Of a stretch of DNA of 64,000 nt, positions 54,434 to 62,807 are shown piece after piece. The notes under the pieces are model-generated. The model saw only the letters and a list, made by a program, of their open reading frames with translations, did not search any database and was not told the origin of the DNA. The DNA lies in the NCBI GenBank assembly GCA_963797605.1, contig CAWCPX010000007.1, positions 1-64,000 of the forward strand, given 5' to 3'. A program made the position numbers and the translations under genes. Within the stretch, counting starts at the first letter, position 1, and every line of letters begins with the position of its first letter. Source of the DNA: DASQPR01 sp963797605. Lineage in GTDB: Bacteria > Actinomycetota > Actinomycetes > Mycobacteriales > Micromonosporaceae.

Positions 54434-56151
54434 ATGACCATCACCGCAGCATCCCAGCTCGCGACCACGACGGGCGCGCGCCCGGCACCGCCGCCGCGTC
54501 GCGGCGCCGTGGCGAGGGCCAGTGGAAGCTCGGTTACCGCGAGCCGCTCAATCCCAACGAGCGCATGAAGAAAGACGACGACGGTCTCAACGCCCGTCTG
54601 CGCATCGAAAACATCTACGCGCATCGCGGCTTCGCCAGCATCGACCCGGGCGACCTGCGCGGCCGGTTCCGTTGGCTCGGCCTCTACACCCAGCGCAAGC
54701 CCGGCATCGACGGCGGCCGCACGGCGATGCTCGAGCCGCACGAGCTCGAAGACGAATACTTCATGCTCCGCGTCCGCATCGACGGCGGGCAGCTCGACCT
54801 GGCCCAGCTGCGCGCGATCGCCACCGTCTCCACGCGTTACGGCCGCGACACGGCCGACCTGACCGACCGGCAGAACGTGCAGCTGCACTGGGTTCGCATC
54901 GAAGACGTGCCGGCCATCTGGCGTGAGATCGAGGCGGTCGGCCTTTCCACCACCGAGGCCTGCGGCGACACGCCCCGGGTGGTGCTCGGAAGCCCGGTCG
55001 CCGGGGTCGCGGCCGCCGAGGTGATCGACGCGACGCCGGCCATCAAGCGAGATCACGGCCCGCTACCTCGGTGACCCGGAGTTCTCCAACCTGCCCCGCA
55101 AGTTCAAGACGTCGATCGGCTGGCTGCCCGACCTGCCGTACGAGATCAACGACATCGGTTTCGTCGGCGTCTGTCCATCCCGAATACGGTCCCGGCTTCG
55201 ACGTCTGGGTCGGCGGCGGCCTGTCGACCAACCCGATGCTGGCCAAGCGCCTCGGCGCCTGGGTGCCGCTGGAAGAGATCGCCGACGTGTGGTCGGGCGT
55301 GATCTGCGATCTTCCGCGACTACGGCTACCGTCGGCTCCGCACCCGCGCCCGGCTGAAGTTCCTGGTCGCCGACTGGGGCGTGGAGAAGTTCCGCGACGT
55401 GCTGGAGACCGAATACCTGCACCGTCCGCTCGTCGACGGCCCGGCGCCGGAGCTTCCGGAGCGCCCGGTCGACCACGTCGGCGTGCACCAGCAGCGTGAC
55501 GGCAAGTTCTACGTCGGCGTCGCGCCGATCGCCGGCCGGGTCAGCGGCACGATCCTCGCGAAGGTCGCCGACATCGTCGAGGCCCACGGCGGTTGGCGGG
55601 TGCGGATCACCGCGCAGCAGAAGCTGATCGTGCTCGACATCGCCGAAGACCAGGTCGAGTCGCTGATCGCGGCGTTCGACGAGATCGGTCTGTCGGCGCG
55701 CCCGTCGAGCTGGCGCCGAGCCACGATGGCCTGCACCGGCATCGAGTTCTGCAAGCTCGCGATCGTCGAGACGAAGGCGGCCGCGGCGACGCTCGTGCGC
55801 ACGCTCGAGACCACGCTGGCCGACATCGACGTCGACATCAGCGTCAACATCAACGGTTGCCCGAACGCGTGCGCCCGCACCCAGGTCGCCGACATCGGCC
55901 TCAAGGGCCAGCTGATCCCGGGCCCTGACGGCGAGATGGTGGAGGGCTACCAGGTGCACCTCGGTGGCGGCCTCGGCCTGTCCGCGGCCGACCGGCCCAA
56001 CTTCGGCCGCAAGCTGCGCGGCCTCAAGACCACTGCCGAGCAGCTTCCCGAGTACGTCACCCGCCTGGCTCGCCGCTACGCCGCCGATCGCTCCGAAGGC
56101 GAGTCGTTCGCCTCGTGGGTGACGCGGGCCGACGAAGAGGCGTTGCGATGA
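54434..56151 (+). CDS. sir: Ferredoxin-dependent assimilatory sulfite/nitrite reductase (four frameshifts)
   Basis: About 565 residues. The siroheme/4Fe-4S ligands are ACTGIEFCKLA (C-x5-C) and NGCPNACARTQVAD (C-x3-C) near residue 460. NVQLHWVRIEDV and VVLGSPVAG lie in the first half. Reduces sulfite to sulfide, or nitrite to ammonia. cysH and a chelatase downstream favour sulfite. Frames change near 54495, 55048, 55165 and 55315. It is co-directional with the next three genes (overlaps or short gaps), so this is one operon. Confidence 0.88.
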
Positions 56152-56346
56152 GCGCGTCCGGTGCTGGCGGCGAGGCGGGCGAGCGCGTCGTGCCCTACTA
56201 CTGCCCCTACTGCGGCGACGAAGACCTGCGCCCCTCCGAAGAGGGCCACGGCGTCTGGGAGTGCCGCGCATGCGCACGCGCGTTCGGCGTGCGGTTCCTT
56301 GGCTTGGTGCCCGCATCCCGATCCGGAGCGGCCACAACTGCGGTAA
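56148..56346 (+). CDS. Small zinc-ribbon protein in the sulfur operon (one frameshift)
   Basis: Starts ATG 56148, overlapping the sir stop (ATGA). PYYCPYCGDEDLRP and WECRACARAFGVRFLGL make a four-Cys zinc ribbon. A shift near 56305 leads to the end HPDPERPQLR at 56346. Similar small proteins lie between sulfite reductase and cysH in many actinobacteria. Role unknown. Confidence 0.75.
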
Positions 56347-56364
56347 AGCACGGAGGCATCAGCG

Positions 56365-57098
56365 ATGACCATCACGCTGATGCCGGCGGCTCCGGCCGGT
56401 CGGCGCTCCTACGAAGATCTGCAAGAGACCGCGCTGCGCGCGAACGCGGCGCTGGAAGGCGCTCCCGCCGAGCGCATCGTCGAGTGGGCCGCCGGCGAGT
56501 TCGGCGAGCGGTTCTGCGTCACGAGTTCGATGGCCGACGCGGTGCTCGCACACGTCGTGTCGACCGTCGTCCCGGGCGTCGAGGTGGTCTTCCTCGACAC
56601 CGGCCTGCACTTCGCCGAGACCTTGCGCGTCCGCGACCAGGTCGCCCGCACGCTGCCGCTGCGCGTCGTCACGGTGACGCCGAGGCAGACGGTCGGTCAG
56701 CAGGACGGCGAACACGGCCCGCGCCTGTTCGCGCCGTGACCCCGACGCGTGCTGCGCGATGCGCAAGGTCGAGCCGTTGGAGCGGGCTCTGGAGGGTTAC
56801 GACGCCTGGGCGGCCGGGCTGCGTCGCGACGAGGGACCCACCCGGGCCAACACGCCCGTGGTCGGGTTCGAAGCGGCTCGGGGCAAGGTGAAGATCGCCG
56901 CCGCTGGCGCTGTGGACCGAGGCGGACCAGATCGCCTACATCAAGCGCTTCAACGTGCCGGTCAACGCCCTGATCGACCAGGGATTCGCGTCGGTCGGCT
57001 GCTGGCCGTGCACCCGGCGGACGGCTCCCGGCGAAGACGCGCGGGCAGGCCGCTGGGCGATGTTCGACAAGACCGAGTGCGGGCTCCACGCGGCGTGA
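56365..57098 (+). CDS. cysH: Phosphoadenylyl/adenylyl-sulfate reductase (two frameshifts)
   Basis: About 243 residues. PP-loop-like VTSSMADAVLAHVV near residue 51, DTGLHFAET near 77 and four Cys: CCAMRKVEPL, GCWPCTR and the catalytic KTECGLH at the C-terminus. The paired CC and CxxC fit the 4Fe-4S-dependent APS reductase subtype, not the Cys-only PAPS type. Frames change near 56737 and 56905. It reduces sulfate after activation. The stop overlaps the GTG of the next gene. Confidence 0.88.
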
Positions 57099-57886
57099 GC
57101 AGTGTTGTTCTGGCTTTTCACGGGAGCAGGGATCCGAGGGCGGGCGTCACGGCGCGAGAGGTTACGCGTGCCGTCGCCGCCGCCCGCCCGGATCTCGCCG
57201 TGCATGTGGCCTTCCTCGACCTCGAAACACCCCGACTCGACGAGGTGTTGGGCTGGCTGTCGAACCGTCACGTGATCGTGGTGCCGATGCTGTTGACGCC
57301 CGCGTACCACGCTCGGGTTGACGTACCGACGGTCGTGGCCGCGGCCAGGGATCGGGGCGCTCGCATCGACGTAACGCCGATTCTCGGCGCGCCGCACGAT
57401 GGGGGCACCGATCTGCTCGTGGCCGCGTTGCGCCGGCGGTTGCACGTGGAGCCGACCGGGTCATCCGCGATCGTGCTCGCCGCCGCCGGTAGCCGCGATC
57501 CACGTGCGCTGGCGGCCGTCGAGGCGGTGGCCGAAGCGTTGGGCCGAGCGACCGGTAGGCCGTGCCGTGCCGGTTATGCGTCCGGAATCGGGGCATCGGT
57601 GGCCGATGTGGTCGCCGACCTCCACCGGGCGGGCGCCGACGAGGTGGTCCTCGCGTCGCATTTCTTGGCGCCGGGCGTCCTTCACGATCGGGCGATGCTG
57701 CCATCCCGTCCGGCGGTCCCAGCGCCCATGGCGGCGAACCTGCCCGCGGGGCGTACGCGTGCCGTGGACCTGCTCGACCGCGGCGCCTTCCCGAAACCAC
57801 GTGTCGTCGCGACCGACCCTCTCGGTGCCGCCGCCGAGATCACCGAACTTGTCCTTCGCCGGATCGAGGCGGCCCCGCGCCCTTGA
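57095..57886 (+). CDS. Sirohydrochlorin chelatase (CbiX/SirB-like)
   Basis: 263 residues starting GTG 57095 (overlaps the cysH stop). Two tandem chelatase domains: VLAFHGSRDPRAG near residue 5 and IVLAAAGSRDPRALAAVE near 127, each starting with the metal-binding His or equivalent; only the first has His in HGS. VVPMLLTPAYHARVDVP near 73 is the second metal site. Inserts Fe2+ into sirohydrochlorin to give the siroheme needed by the reductase upstream, which explains the operon position. Confidence 0.85.
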   Translation: MSSVVLAFHGSRDPRAGVTAREVTRAVAAARPDLAVHVAFLDLETPRLDEVLGWLSNRHVIVVPMLLTPAYHARVDVPTVVAAARDRGARIDVTPILGAPHDGGTDLLVAALRRRLHVEPTGSSAIVLAAAGSRDPRALAAVEAVAEALGRATGRPCRAGYASGIGASVADVVADLHRAGADEVVLASHFLAPGVLHDRAMLPSRPAVPAPMAANLPAGRTRAVDLLDRGAFPKPRVVATDPLGAAAEITELVLRRIEAAPRP

Positions 57887-57908
57887 CGTCGATTCCGCTT
57901 GAACGTTC

Positions 57909-57953
57909 GTCAACTTGAGGTTGACGCGGCACCTGCGTCAACCTATGGTTGAC
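57909..57953 (+). promoter_or_regulatory. Twin palindromes overlapping the promoter of the HTH-Clp-N gene
   Basis: GTCAAC-TTGAG-GTTGAC (57909-57925) and GTCAAC-CTATG-GTTGAC (57937-57953) are 28 bases apart. A promoter is embedded: -35 TTGACG at 57921, 17-base spacer, -10 TATGGT at 57944. Transcription would start near 57956, on the ATG itself. Binding would block polymerase. Confidence 0.7.
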
Positions 57954-57955
57954 GC

Positions 57956-58696
57956 ATGACGAACCCCATTCCGATGACGGGCCACGTGCGGCTCGACGAC
58001 CTCATCGACGCCATCAAGAAAGTCCACACCGACGCGCTCGACCAGCTCTCCGACGCGGTCATCGCCGCGGACCACCTCGGCGATGTGGCCGACCATCTCA
58101 TCGGGCACTTCGTCGACCAGGCGAGGCGCTCGGGTGCTTCCTGGACCGACATCGGCCGCAGCATGGGCGTCACCAAGCAGGCGGCGCAGAAGCGCTTCGT
58201 GCCGAAGAGCCCGGGTGAGCCCGAACACCTCGATCCGGGTCAGGGCTTCGGCCGCTTCACCGATCGCGCCCGCAACGTCGTGATGACGGCGCAAAACGAG
58301 GCGCGGGCGGCCGGCAACCCGGAGATCCGTCCGGTGCACCTTGTCTTGGGCCTGCTGGCCGAGCCGGACGGCCTTGGAGCGAAGGCGATCGTGGCGCAGG
58401 GAGTGACCGTAGAGGCCGTTCGTGCGGCCGCCACGGCCCTGTTGCCGCCGGCGGAGGCAGAAGTGTCACCCTTGGTCCCGTTCGACCCACAGGCGAAGAA
58501 AGCGCTGGAGTTGACGTTTCGGGAGGCGCTGCGCATGGGTCACAACTTCATCGGCACCGAGCACATTCTCCTCGCGCTCCTGGAGCTCGAAGATGGCTCG
58601 GGCCTGCTCAGCGATCTCGGTGTCGACAAGGGCGTGGCCGAGGAGTTCACGGCCGAGGCGCTGGCCGCGATCGTCGCCGCCCGAGCGCAGATCTGA
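57956..58696 (+). CDS. HTH and Clp-N (ClpA/C repeat) domain protein
   Basis: 246 residues. Residues 52-80 (FVDQARRSGASWTDIGRSMGVTKQAAQKRF) form a helix-turn-helix. Two Clp N-terminal repeats follow: FTDRARNVVMTAQNEAR...IRPVHLVLGLLAE and LELTFREALRMGHNFIGTEHILLALLEL. No AAA+ ATPase domain is present. It may be a regulator that senses protein-quality or binds ClpC substrates. Paired GTCAAC palindromes at its own start suggest autoregulation. The mRNA is predicted to be leaderless. Confidence 0.82.
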   Translation: MTNPIPMTGHVRLDDLIDAIKKVHTDALDQLSDAVIAADHLGDVADHLIGHFVDQARRSGASWTDIGRSMGVTKQAAQKRFVPKSPGEPEHLDPGQGFGRFTDRARNVVMTAQNEARAAGNPEIRPVHLVLGLLAEPDGLGAKAIVAQGVTVEAVRAAATALLPPAEAEVSPLVPFDPQAKKALELTFREALRMGHNFIGTEHILLALLELEDGSGLLSDLGVDKGVAEEFTAEALAAIVAARAQI

Positions 58697-59011
58697 CCCC
58701 GTCTTACTCGCGGTCGCCGACAGAGCTACCGGTTGGGCTATTTGATCAAGCTTCTGACCTGCGGTTCGTCACGCTCTGTGGTGAACCGTGGTGCACACCC
58801 GTAACCAAACAGGCACCCCGGAAAAAGTGCTTCCAGGGTGCCTGTAGTGTGGCTCACAGTTCCGTTGGAGGAAGCCATCGGACTGATGTGATGCACGAAG
58901 ATGATCTGGTACGGGACGGTGAAGTTGATCTGGTGCGACGCGCTCGGTGATGACGAGAACTGCGGTAATGCCGAGACGCGCGGAGATGCTTGGAGGCTTA
59001 GCGGCTTTGGG
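58697..59011. other. Intergenic region between HTH-Clp-N and whiB1
   Basis: 315 bases; holds a strong hairpin (58810-58844) between the convergent genes. Nothing else recognised; the ORFs here are shadows. Confidence 0.5.
58810..58844 (-). terminator. Terminator hairpin, whiB1 side
   Basis: 9-bp arms CAGGCACCC / GGGTGCCTG plus an inner GGAA / TTCC stem. On the minus strand it is followed by TTTGGTT, so it best serves whiB1. It may also end the HTH-Clp-N transcript. Confidence 0.75.
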
Positions 59012-59263
59012 TCAGATCGAGGCGCGAACGCGGATCCCGCCACGACGCTTGACAGCGCGGCGTTCCTCTTCGCTCATGCCGCCCCAGACGCCGGCATCCT
59101 GCCCGGACTCGAGCGCCCACTGAAGGCACTCGTCAACGGCAGAACAACGCCGGCAGACCGCTTTCGCCTGTTCTACCTGCAACACGGCGGGACCAGACGT
59201 CCCGATCGGGAAGAACAGCTCGGGGTCCTCGTCGCGGCAAATAGCACGGTGGCGCCAGTCCAT
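59012..59263 (-). CDS. whiB1: WhiB1-type iron-sulfur transcription factor
   Basis: 83 residues from ATG 59263 (AAGGAG upstream). Cys at 9, 37, 40 and 46, the same positions as M. tuberculosis WhiB1, then AGVWGGMSEEERRAVKRRGG. Reacts with NO through its 4Fe-4S cluster and partners sigma-70 region 4. The open frame to 59332 reads into the repeat array and is not used. Conserved neighbours are pdtaS and the DAG kinase. Confidence 0.92.
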   Translation of the reverse strand: MDWRHRAICRDEDPELFFPIGTSGPAVLQVEQAKAVCRRCSAVDECLQWALESGQDAGVWGGMSEEERRAVKRRGGIRVRASI

Positions 59264-59548
59264 GGCGGAAACACTCCTTGTTTGAAGAAACACAGGGTTG
59301 TTTGGAAACGCCGCGTGTCTGGTGTGAAACACAGCGTCTGGTCAAACACAGCGTTTGGTGAAACTCAGCGTTTGGTGAAGCTCACTCGCGAGCGCGCTCA
59401 CAGGTTCTAAGCGACGCTCACAGGTTCGTTTGGCCTTGCAAGAACAGCGTGGGTTCCTATACGCAACGCAGCGGTCCATCCGAGGCTTAGCCGCAGGGGC
59501 TCGCCGAACGGTCGACAGCGCGTGAACAGGCTCGTTGGTTCGCTTGTG
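59264..59548 (-). promoter_or_regulatory. Long whiB1 5' leader with iterated repeats
   Basis: About 285 bases lie between the predicted transcription start (about 59541) and the start codon. The region holds the 17-bp repeat array (59324-59388) and two copies of GCTCACAGGTT (59395 and 59417 area). No convincing ORF is present. Confidence 0.5.
59324..59388. repeat. 17-bp tandem repeats in the whiB1 leader
   Basis: GTGAAACACAGCGTCTG (59324), GTCAAACACAGCGTTTG (59341) and GTGAAACTCAGCGTTTG (59358) are consecutive, followed by a partial unit. Degenerate relatives (GAAACACAGGGTTG, GGAAACGCCGCGTGTCTG) precede, so about five units exist. Confidence 0.75.
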
Positions 59549-59578
59549 AATACTTTCACGAACTCGTGTCATGTCAAG
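59549..59578 (-). promoter_or_regulatory. whiB1 promoter with an overlapping palindrome
   Basis: On the minus strand: TTGACA (59573-59578), 18 bases, AGTATT (59549-59554). GTGAA-AGTA-TTCAC covers the -10, an inverted repeat that could bind a regulator. Mycobacterial whiB1 is controlled by a CRP-like protein, but the half-sites here do not match that consensus closely. Confidence 0.55.
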
Positions 59579-59702
59579 GGGGATCGCGCGAAAAAGTCCG
59601 TATGGGTGAGCGAACTCACGCACGCTTTGCCCGGATTTCTATGACGCGATCGGGACCCCTGACTTGCAACCGTCAGTAGTCAATGTAGTACCCTGCGTGG
59701 GG

Positions 59703-59725
59703 ACATGCCACCATATTCGGCATGT
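59703..59725 (-). terminator. Hairpin after the DAG kinase gene
   Basis: 7-bp arms ACATGCC / GGCATGT with a 9-base loop, 40 bases beyond the minus-strand stop. A T-run is lacking. Confidence 0.4.
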
Positions 59726-59764
59726 GTCGCAAGTGTCGCATGACAACTCTCGGCAACGAGCGCT

Positions 59765-60742
59765 CTAGCAGACTACCCGAATCGCTGCCGGGACGGCGGT
59801 AAAACGCACTTTGTCCCGTTCGCCGATGTAGTCGCCGTCGACCTGCAGACCGGCGGACAACTTTGCGCTCACCGTGAATTCGGGCAAATCGTGCAGTCGC
59901 AGAACGTGTTTGCCGTGCGGCCCGATCGCCGCTCCTGTCTCTTTTGACCGGCGTCCTGCGAGCAATTGCACGATCGTTCGACTACTGCCCGTGACGGTCA
60001 TGTCTCTCATCGCCATCACGTCGAGACCGAGATCGAACGAGGCTTCCGGGCTCGCGTCGATCCGGCGCTCCCCGATGTAGGTCCACGGCGCGGTGTTCTG
60101 AATGACGACCATCGACAAACCACTTTCGGGTTCCTCGTCGGCTCGTTCGAGTGCGATCTTCGGCGCCCGGCTGGCCCGGTCGAAGACGAAGTTGCCCGCC
60201 ATCGACTGCATGTAGAGCAGCGGCGTCGACTTGCGCCCGCGGCGGCGAGCCCGTTCGACCCGGTGAATGACCTCCGCGTCCATGCCGTAACCAGCACAGA
60301 ATGTGAAATAACGGTCCTCGGCCGCCTGGCTGGAGTGTCCGGTGGTCGAGATCTTGCCCAAACCGATTTCACGGGTACGTCCGGCGCGCAGCGCCTCCAG
60401 GATCACCGCGGTGCCCTCTGCCCAGTCGGTCGGCAGTCCGAGTGCCCGGGCGAAGACGTTCGTCGATCCGCCACTGACGACCGCGAGGGCCGGCACATCG
60501 GCTCCGGGGCCGTCAGCGAGGAGCCCGTTGACGACCTCGTTCACGGTGCCGTCACCACCGAGGGCAACCACGACATCGACGCCGTTCTTTCGCGCCTCCC
60601 GCGACAGGCTGACCCCGTGGCCGCGCCGTCGGGTGTAGGCGACATCGAGCTCGGTTTCGCTCCGCAGCGCCCGGACCAGCACATCCCGGACCCGGTCGCT
60701 GGTTGTCGTCGCCTTCGGATTGCATACCAGCAGAGCGCGCAT
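59765..60742 (-). CDS. Diacylglycerol kinase-family lipid kinase
   Basis: 325 residues from ATG 60742; the longer open frame to 61429 is antisense to other genes. VALGGDGTVNEVVNGL near residue 62 is the nucleotide-binding GGDGT motif, and SGGSTNVFARALGL near 92 the next conserved block. VDGDYIGE at the C-terminus (GE-x-D type). Phosphorylates diacylglycerol or a related lipid. Orthologue Rv3218 lies beside whiB1 as here. Confidence 0.85.
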   Translation of the reverse strand: MRALLVCNPKATTTSDRVRDVLVRALRSETELDVAYTRRRGHGVSLSREARKNGVDVVVALGGDGTVNEVVNGLLADGPGADVPALAVVSGGSTNVFARALGLPTDWAEGTAVILEALRAGRTREIGLGKISTTGHSSQAAEDRYFTFCAGYGMDAEVIHRVERARRRGRKSTPLLYMQSMAGNFVFDRASRAPKIALERADEEPESGLSMVVIQNTAPWTYIGERRIDASPEASFDLGLDVMAMRDMTVTGSSRTIVQLLAGRRSKETGAAIGPHGKHVLRLHDLPEFTVSAKLSAGLQVDGDYIGERDKVRFTAVPAAIRVVC

Positions 60743-60799
60743 AGCCTGCGACTGTACCGGCCGGTCTGAGGGTGATTCGGTCGGCAGTACTCTGATGGG

Positions 60800-61261
60800 G
60801 TGACCGACACGCCCCCGAGCAAGGCGACTCGAAGCAAGGCCGCCGCCCGGGCCCCGTTGCCGGCGGCGCCAGTCGCGATGGCGTCTGGCCGCTCGGGCTG
60901 GACGCTGACGTGGGCGGTCCGGCTGATGCTGGCCGAAGCAGTCGCGGTCGGTTTGCTCACGGCACTGTCGATCTGGGCGGCCGTGACGACGTCCAACGTC
61001 ACGATCGAGAGCGCCATCGCCACGAGCGGGTTCATCGCGCTTTCCGCCGTCGTGCTCGCGGCCCTCGGCCTCGCGCTGGCCCGGAAGAAGGCGCTCGCCC
61101 GCGGTCCGGCGATCGTCTTGCAGATGCTGCTGATCCCGCTCGGTTACTACATGGTCGCGGGTGGGCTGGCCTGGGTCGGCGTACCCGTCATGGTGATCGG
61201 TGTTGTCGGTTCTGGTCTTCTGCTCGCCCCGGCGACACGCGCCGCGCTGGGCCTGTTCTAG
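60800..61261 (+). CDS. Small four-helix membrane protein of unknown function
   Basis: 153 residues from GTG 60800. A basic N-terminus, then four hydrophobic segments: LMLAEAVAVGLLTALSIWAAV, ATSGFIALSAVVLAALGLALA, AIVLQMLLIPLGYYMVAGG and VPVMVIGVVGSGLLLA. Similar proteins lie beside the DAG kinase gene in mycobacteria (Rv3217c type). Divergent from it by 57 bases. Confidence 0.75.
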   Translation: MTDTPPSKATRSKAAARAPLPAAPVAMASGRSGWTLTWAVRLMLAEAVAVGLLTALSIWAAVTTSNVTIESAIATSGFIALSAVVLAALGLALARKKALARGPAIVLQMLLIPLGYYMVAGGLAWVGVPVMVIGVVGSGLLLAPATRAALGLF

Positions 61262-61318
61262 CTGCCCGGCCTGTTTTAGCTGCCGGCCTGTTTTAGCTGC
61301 TGGGCCTGTTCTAGCCGG
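61250..61318. repeat. Tandem repeat made of the gene 3' end with its stop codon
   Basis: About four units of 17-19 bp around GGCCTGTTTTAGCTG. The first includes the stop codon of the membrane-protein gene (CTGTTCTAG). The last ends at GTTCTAGCC. Confidence 0.7.
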
Positions 61319-61341
61319 TCTACCGGCGAAGAAACCGCCGG

Positions 61342-61755
61342 TCAGCGGCGTTTGGTCAAGTGGATGGTGGCCCTGCCGTTGAGTTGATCGGCCGAGACTT
61401 CCCCGGCCAGCGCGGTGAGCACCTGCCATGAGAACGATTGATCGCCCGGCAGCTTGCTCGTGCCGGTGGCGGGCACCGAGACGTCGATCGTCAGCGCGCC
61501 CGGCGTCACCGAGAAGCGACAGGTCACGTCGGAATCGCGGGACGCGAGCGGGAGCAGGATGCCGCAGGCCTCGTCGACCGCGATGCGCAGGTCTTCGATC
61601 TCGTCGAGAGTCATCTGCAGACGTGCGGCGATGCCGGCCGTGGCGGTCCGCAAAACCGCCAGGTAGGTGCCGTTGGCGGGCACCACAACGATGACGACGT
61701 CATCGCCGCCGGTCGCCGGACTATCAGCCGTCGGATCAGTCGTGGGCGAAGCCAA
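61342..61755 (-). CDS. RsbW-like anti-sigma/ATPase-fold protein
   Basis: 137 residues. HATPase_c_2 fold with LDEIEDLRIAVDEACGILLPLA (N-box region) near residue 49 and a DQSFSWQVLTALAGEVSADQ C-terminal helix; G1/G2 loops are degenerate. Usually encoded beside sigF; no sigma factor gene is near here, so it is an orphan. May control a sigma factor or anti-anti-sigma protein elsewhere. Confidence 0.75.
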   Translation of the reverse strand: MASPTTDPTADSPATGGDDVVIVVVPANGTYLAVLRTATAGIAARLQMTLDEIEDLRIAVDEACGILLPLASRDSDVTCRFSVTPGALTIDVSVPATGTSKLPGDQSFSWQVLTALAGEVSADQLNGRATIHLTKRR

Positions 61756-61792
61756 CCGATCAACCCCCTCGCGTTTGCGTCAGACCGCGACT

Positions 61793-62334
61793 CTATGCGG
61801 TCGGTGCGATCTTGTGATCGCTGGAGGCTGCCAGCTTTACCAGAGCGTCGCCGGAAAGCCGGTACGGGACCCATTCCGCGGTCGCGACGGCGCCGACGGA
61901 ATGGTAGAACTCGCGGGCCGGATTCCAGTCCAGAACCCACCATTGCAGTCGCGGGTAATCGCGGTCGACGCAGATCTGCGCGAGCGTGGCGAGCATGGCC
62001 GCACCGATGCCGCTACCGCGGGCCGCCGGACGCACGTAGAGGTCTTCCAGGTAGATGCCGTGCCGGCCCTCCCAGGTGGAGAAATTCAGGAACCACAGCA
62101 TCATGCCGAGGGGTCGCCTCGCCGATCGCATCGTCGCTGGTCGGGGTGCCGTCCGGGTTGCGACGTGGCCGAAGAGCGCCGGGTTGTCGCCGAAAAGAGC
62201 GACCTGGAGCTGCTCGCGGTGAGGTGGCACTCTTCCGGCGCCCGCTCGTATTCGGCGAGTTCATGCACCATCGCGACCACGGCCGGCACGTCCTGGGGAC
62301 GTACCGGCCGGATCGTGAATTGCGGTTCGCTCAC
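61793..62334 (-). CDS. GNAT-family N-acetyltransferase (frameshifted)
   Basis: About 175 residues. Starts GTG 62334 (MSEPQFTIRPVRPQDVPAVV), overlapping the sodN stop. GIYLEDLYVRPAARGSGIGAAMLATLAQI is motif A with the RGSGIG loop; WVLDWNPAREFYHSVGA is motif B. Related to spermidine/diamine acetyltransferase-like GNATs. Frames change near 62215, 62155 and 62115. Probably co-transcribed with sodN. Confidence 0.8.
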
Positions 62335-62738
62335 GCCTGCTTGGTCTCCCAGAAGATCTTGGCGATCTCGTCGATCTTCGCGAGCAGCTTGTCGGCGACG
62401 GCCGGGTCGGCCGAGCCCTTCGCACCGGACGCGCCGGCGAGCTTGGTCGCCTCGTTGAAGAGCGTTGTGCAGGTCCGGGTACTTCTCGAAGTGCGGCGGC
62501 TTGAAGTAGTCGGTCCACAGCACCCACAGGTGGTGCTTGACCAGCTCGGCGCGCTGCTCCTTGATGATCAGGCCGCGGGTGCGGAAGTCAGGGTCCGTGT
62601 TGGCCTGGTACTTCTCGCAGATGCGCCTTGACCGACTCGGCTTCGATCCGGGCCTGCGCCGGGTCGTAGACGCCGCACGGCAGGTCGCAGTGGGCGCTGC
62701 ACGATCGTGCGCGGGGTGAACATACGTGGCAGTCGCAT
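62331..62738 (-). CDS. sodN: Nickel superoxide dismutase precursor (frameshifted)
   Basis: The mature protein starts HCDLPCGVYDPAQARIEAES, the nickel-hook (His1, Cys2, Cys6), after a 15-residue leader MRLPRMFTPRTIVQA. CEKYQANTDPDFRTRGLIIKEQ, HHLWVLWTDYFKPPHFEKYPDLH and the end IAKIFWETKQA match SodN throughout. Shifts near 62695, 62625 and 62465 must be corrected. It disproportionates superoxide in the cytosol. GGAGG lies 9 bases before ATG 62738. Confidence 0.9.
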
Positions 62739-62807
62739 CGTCACATCCTCCATGAGCTGTTTTGCGATGATCGTTCTCCAGTATCGACCTTACTCTGGCC
62801 GCCGGAG

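Noticed and set aside
59324..59388. CRISPR or replication iterons
   Set aside because: Repeats are contiguous with no spacers and no replication initiator gene is near. They lie in the whiB1 leader.
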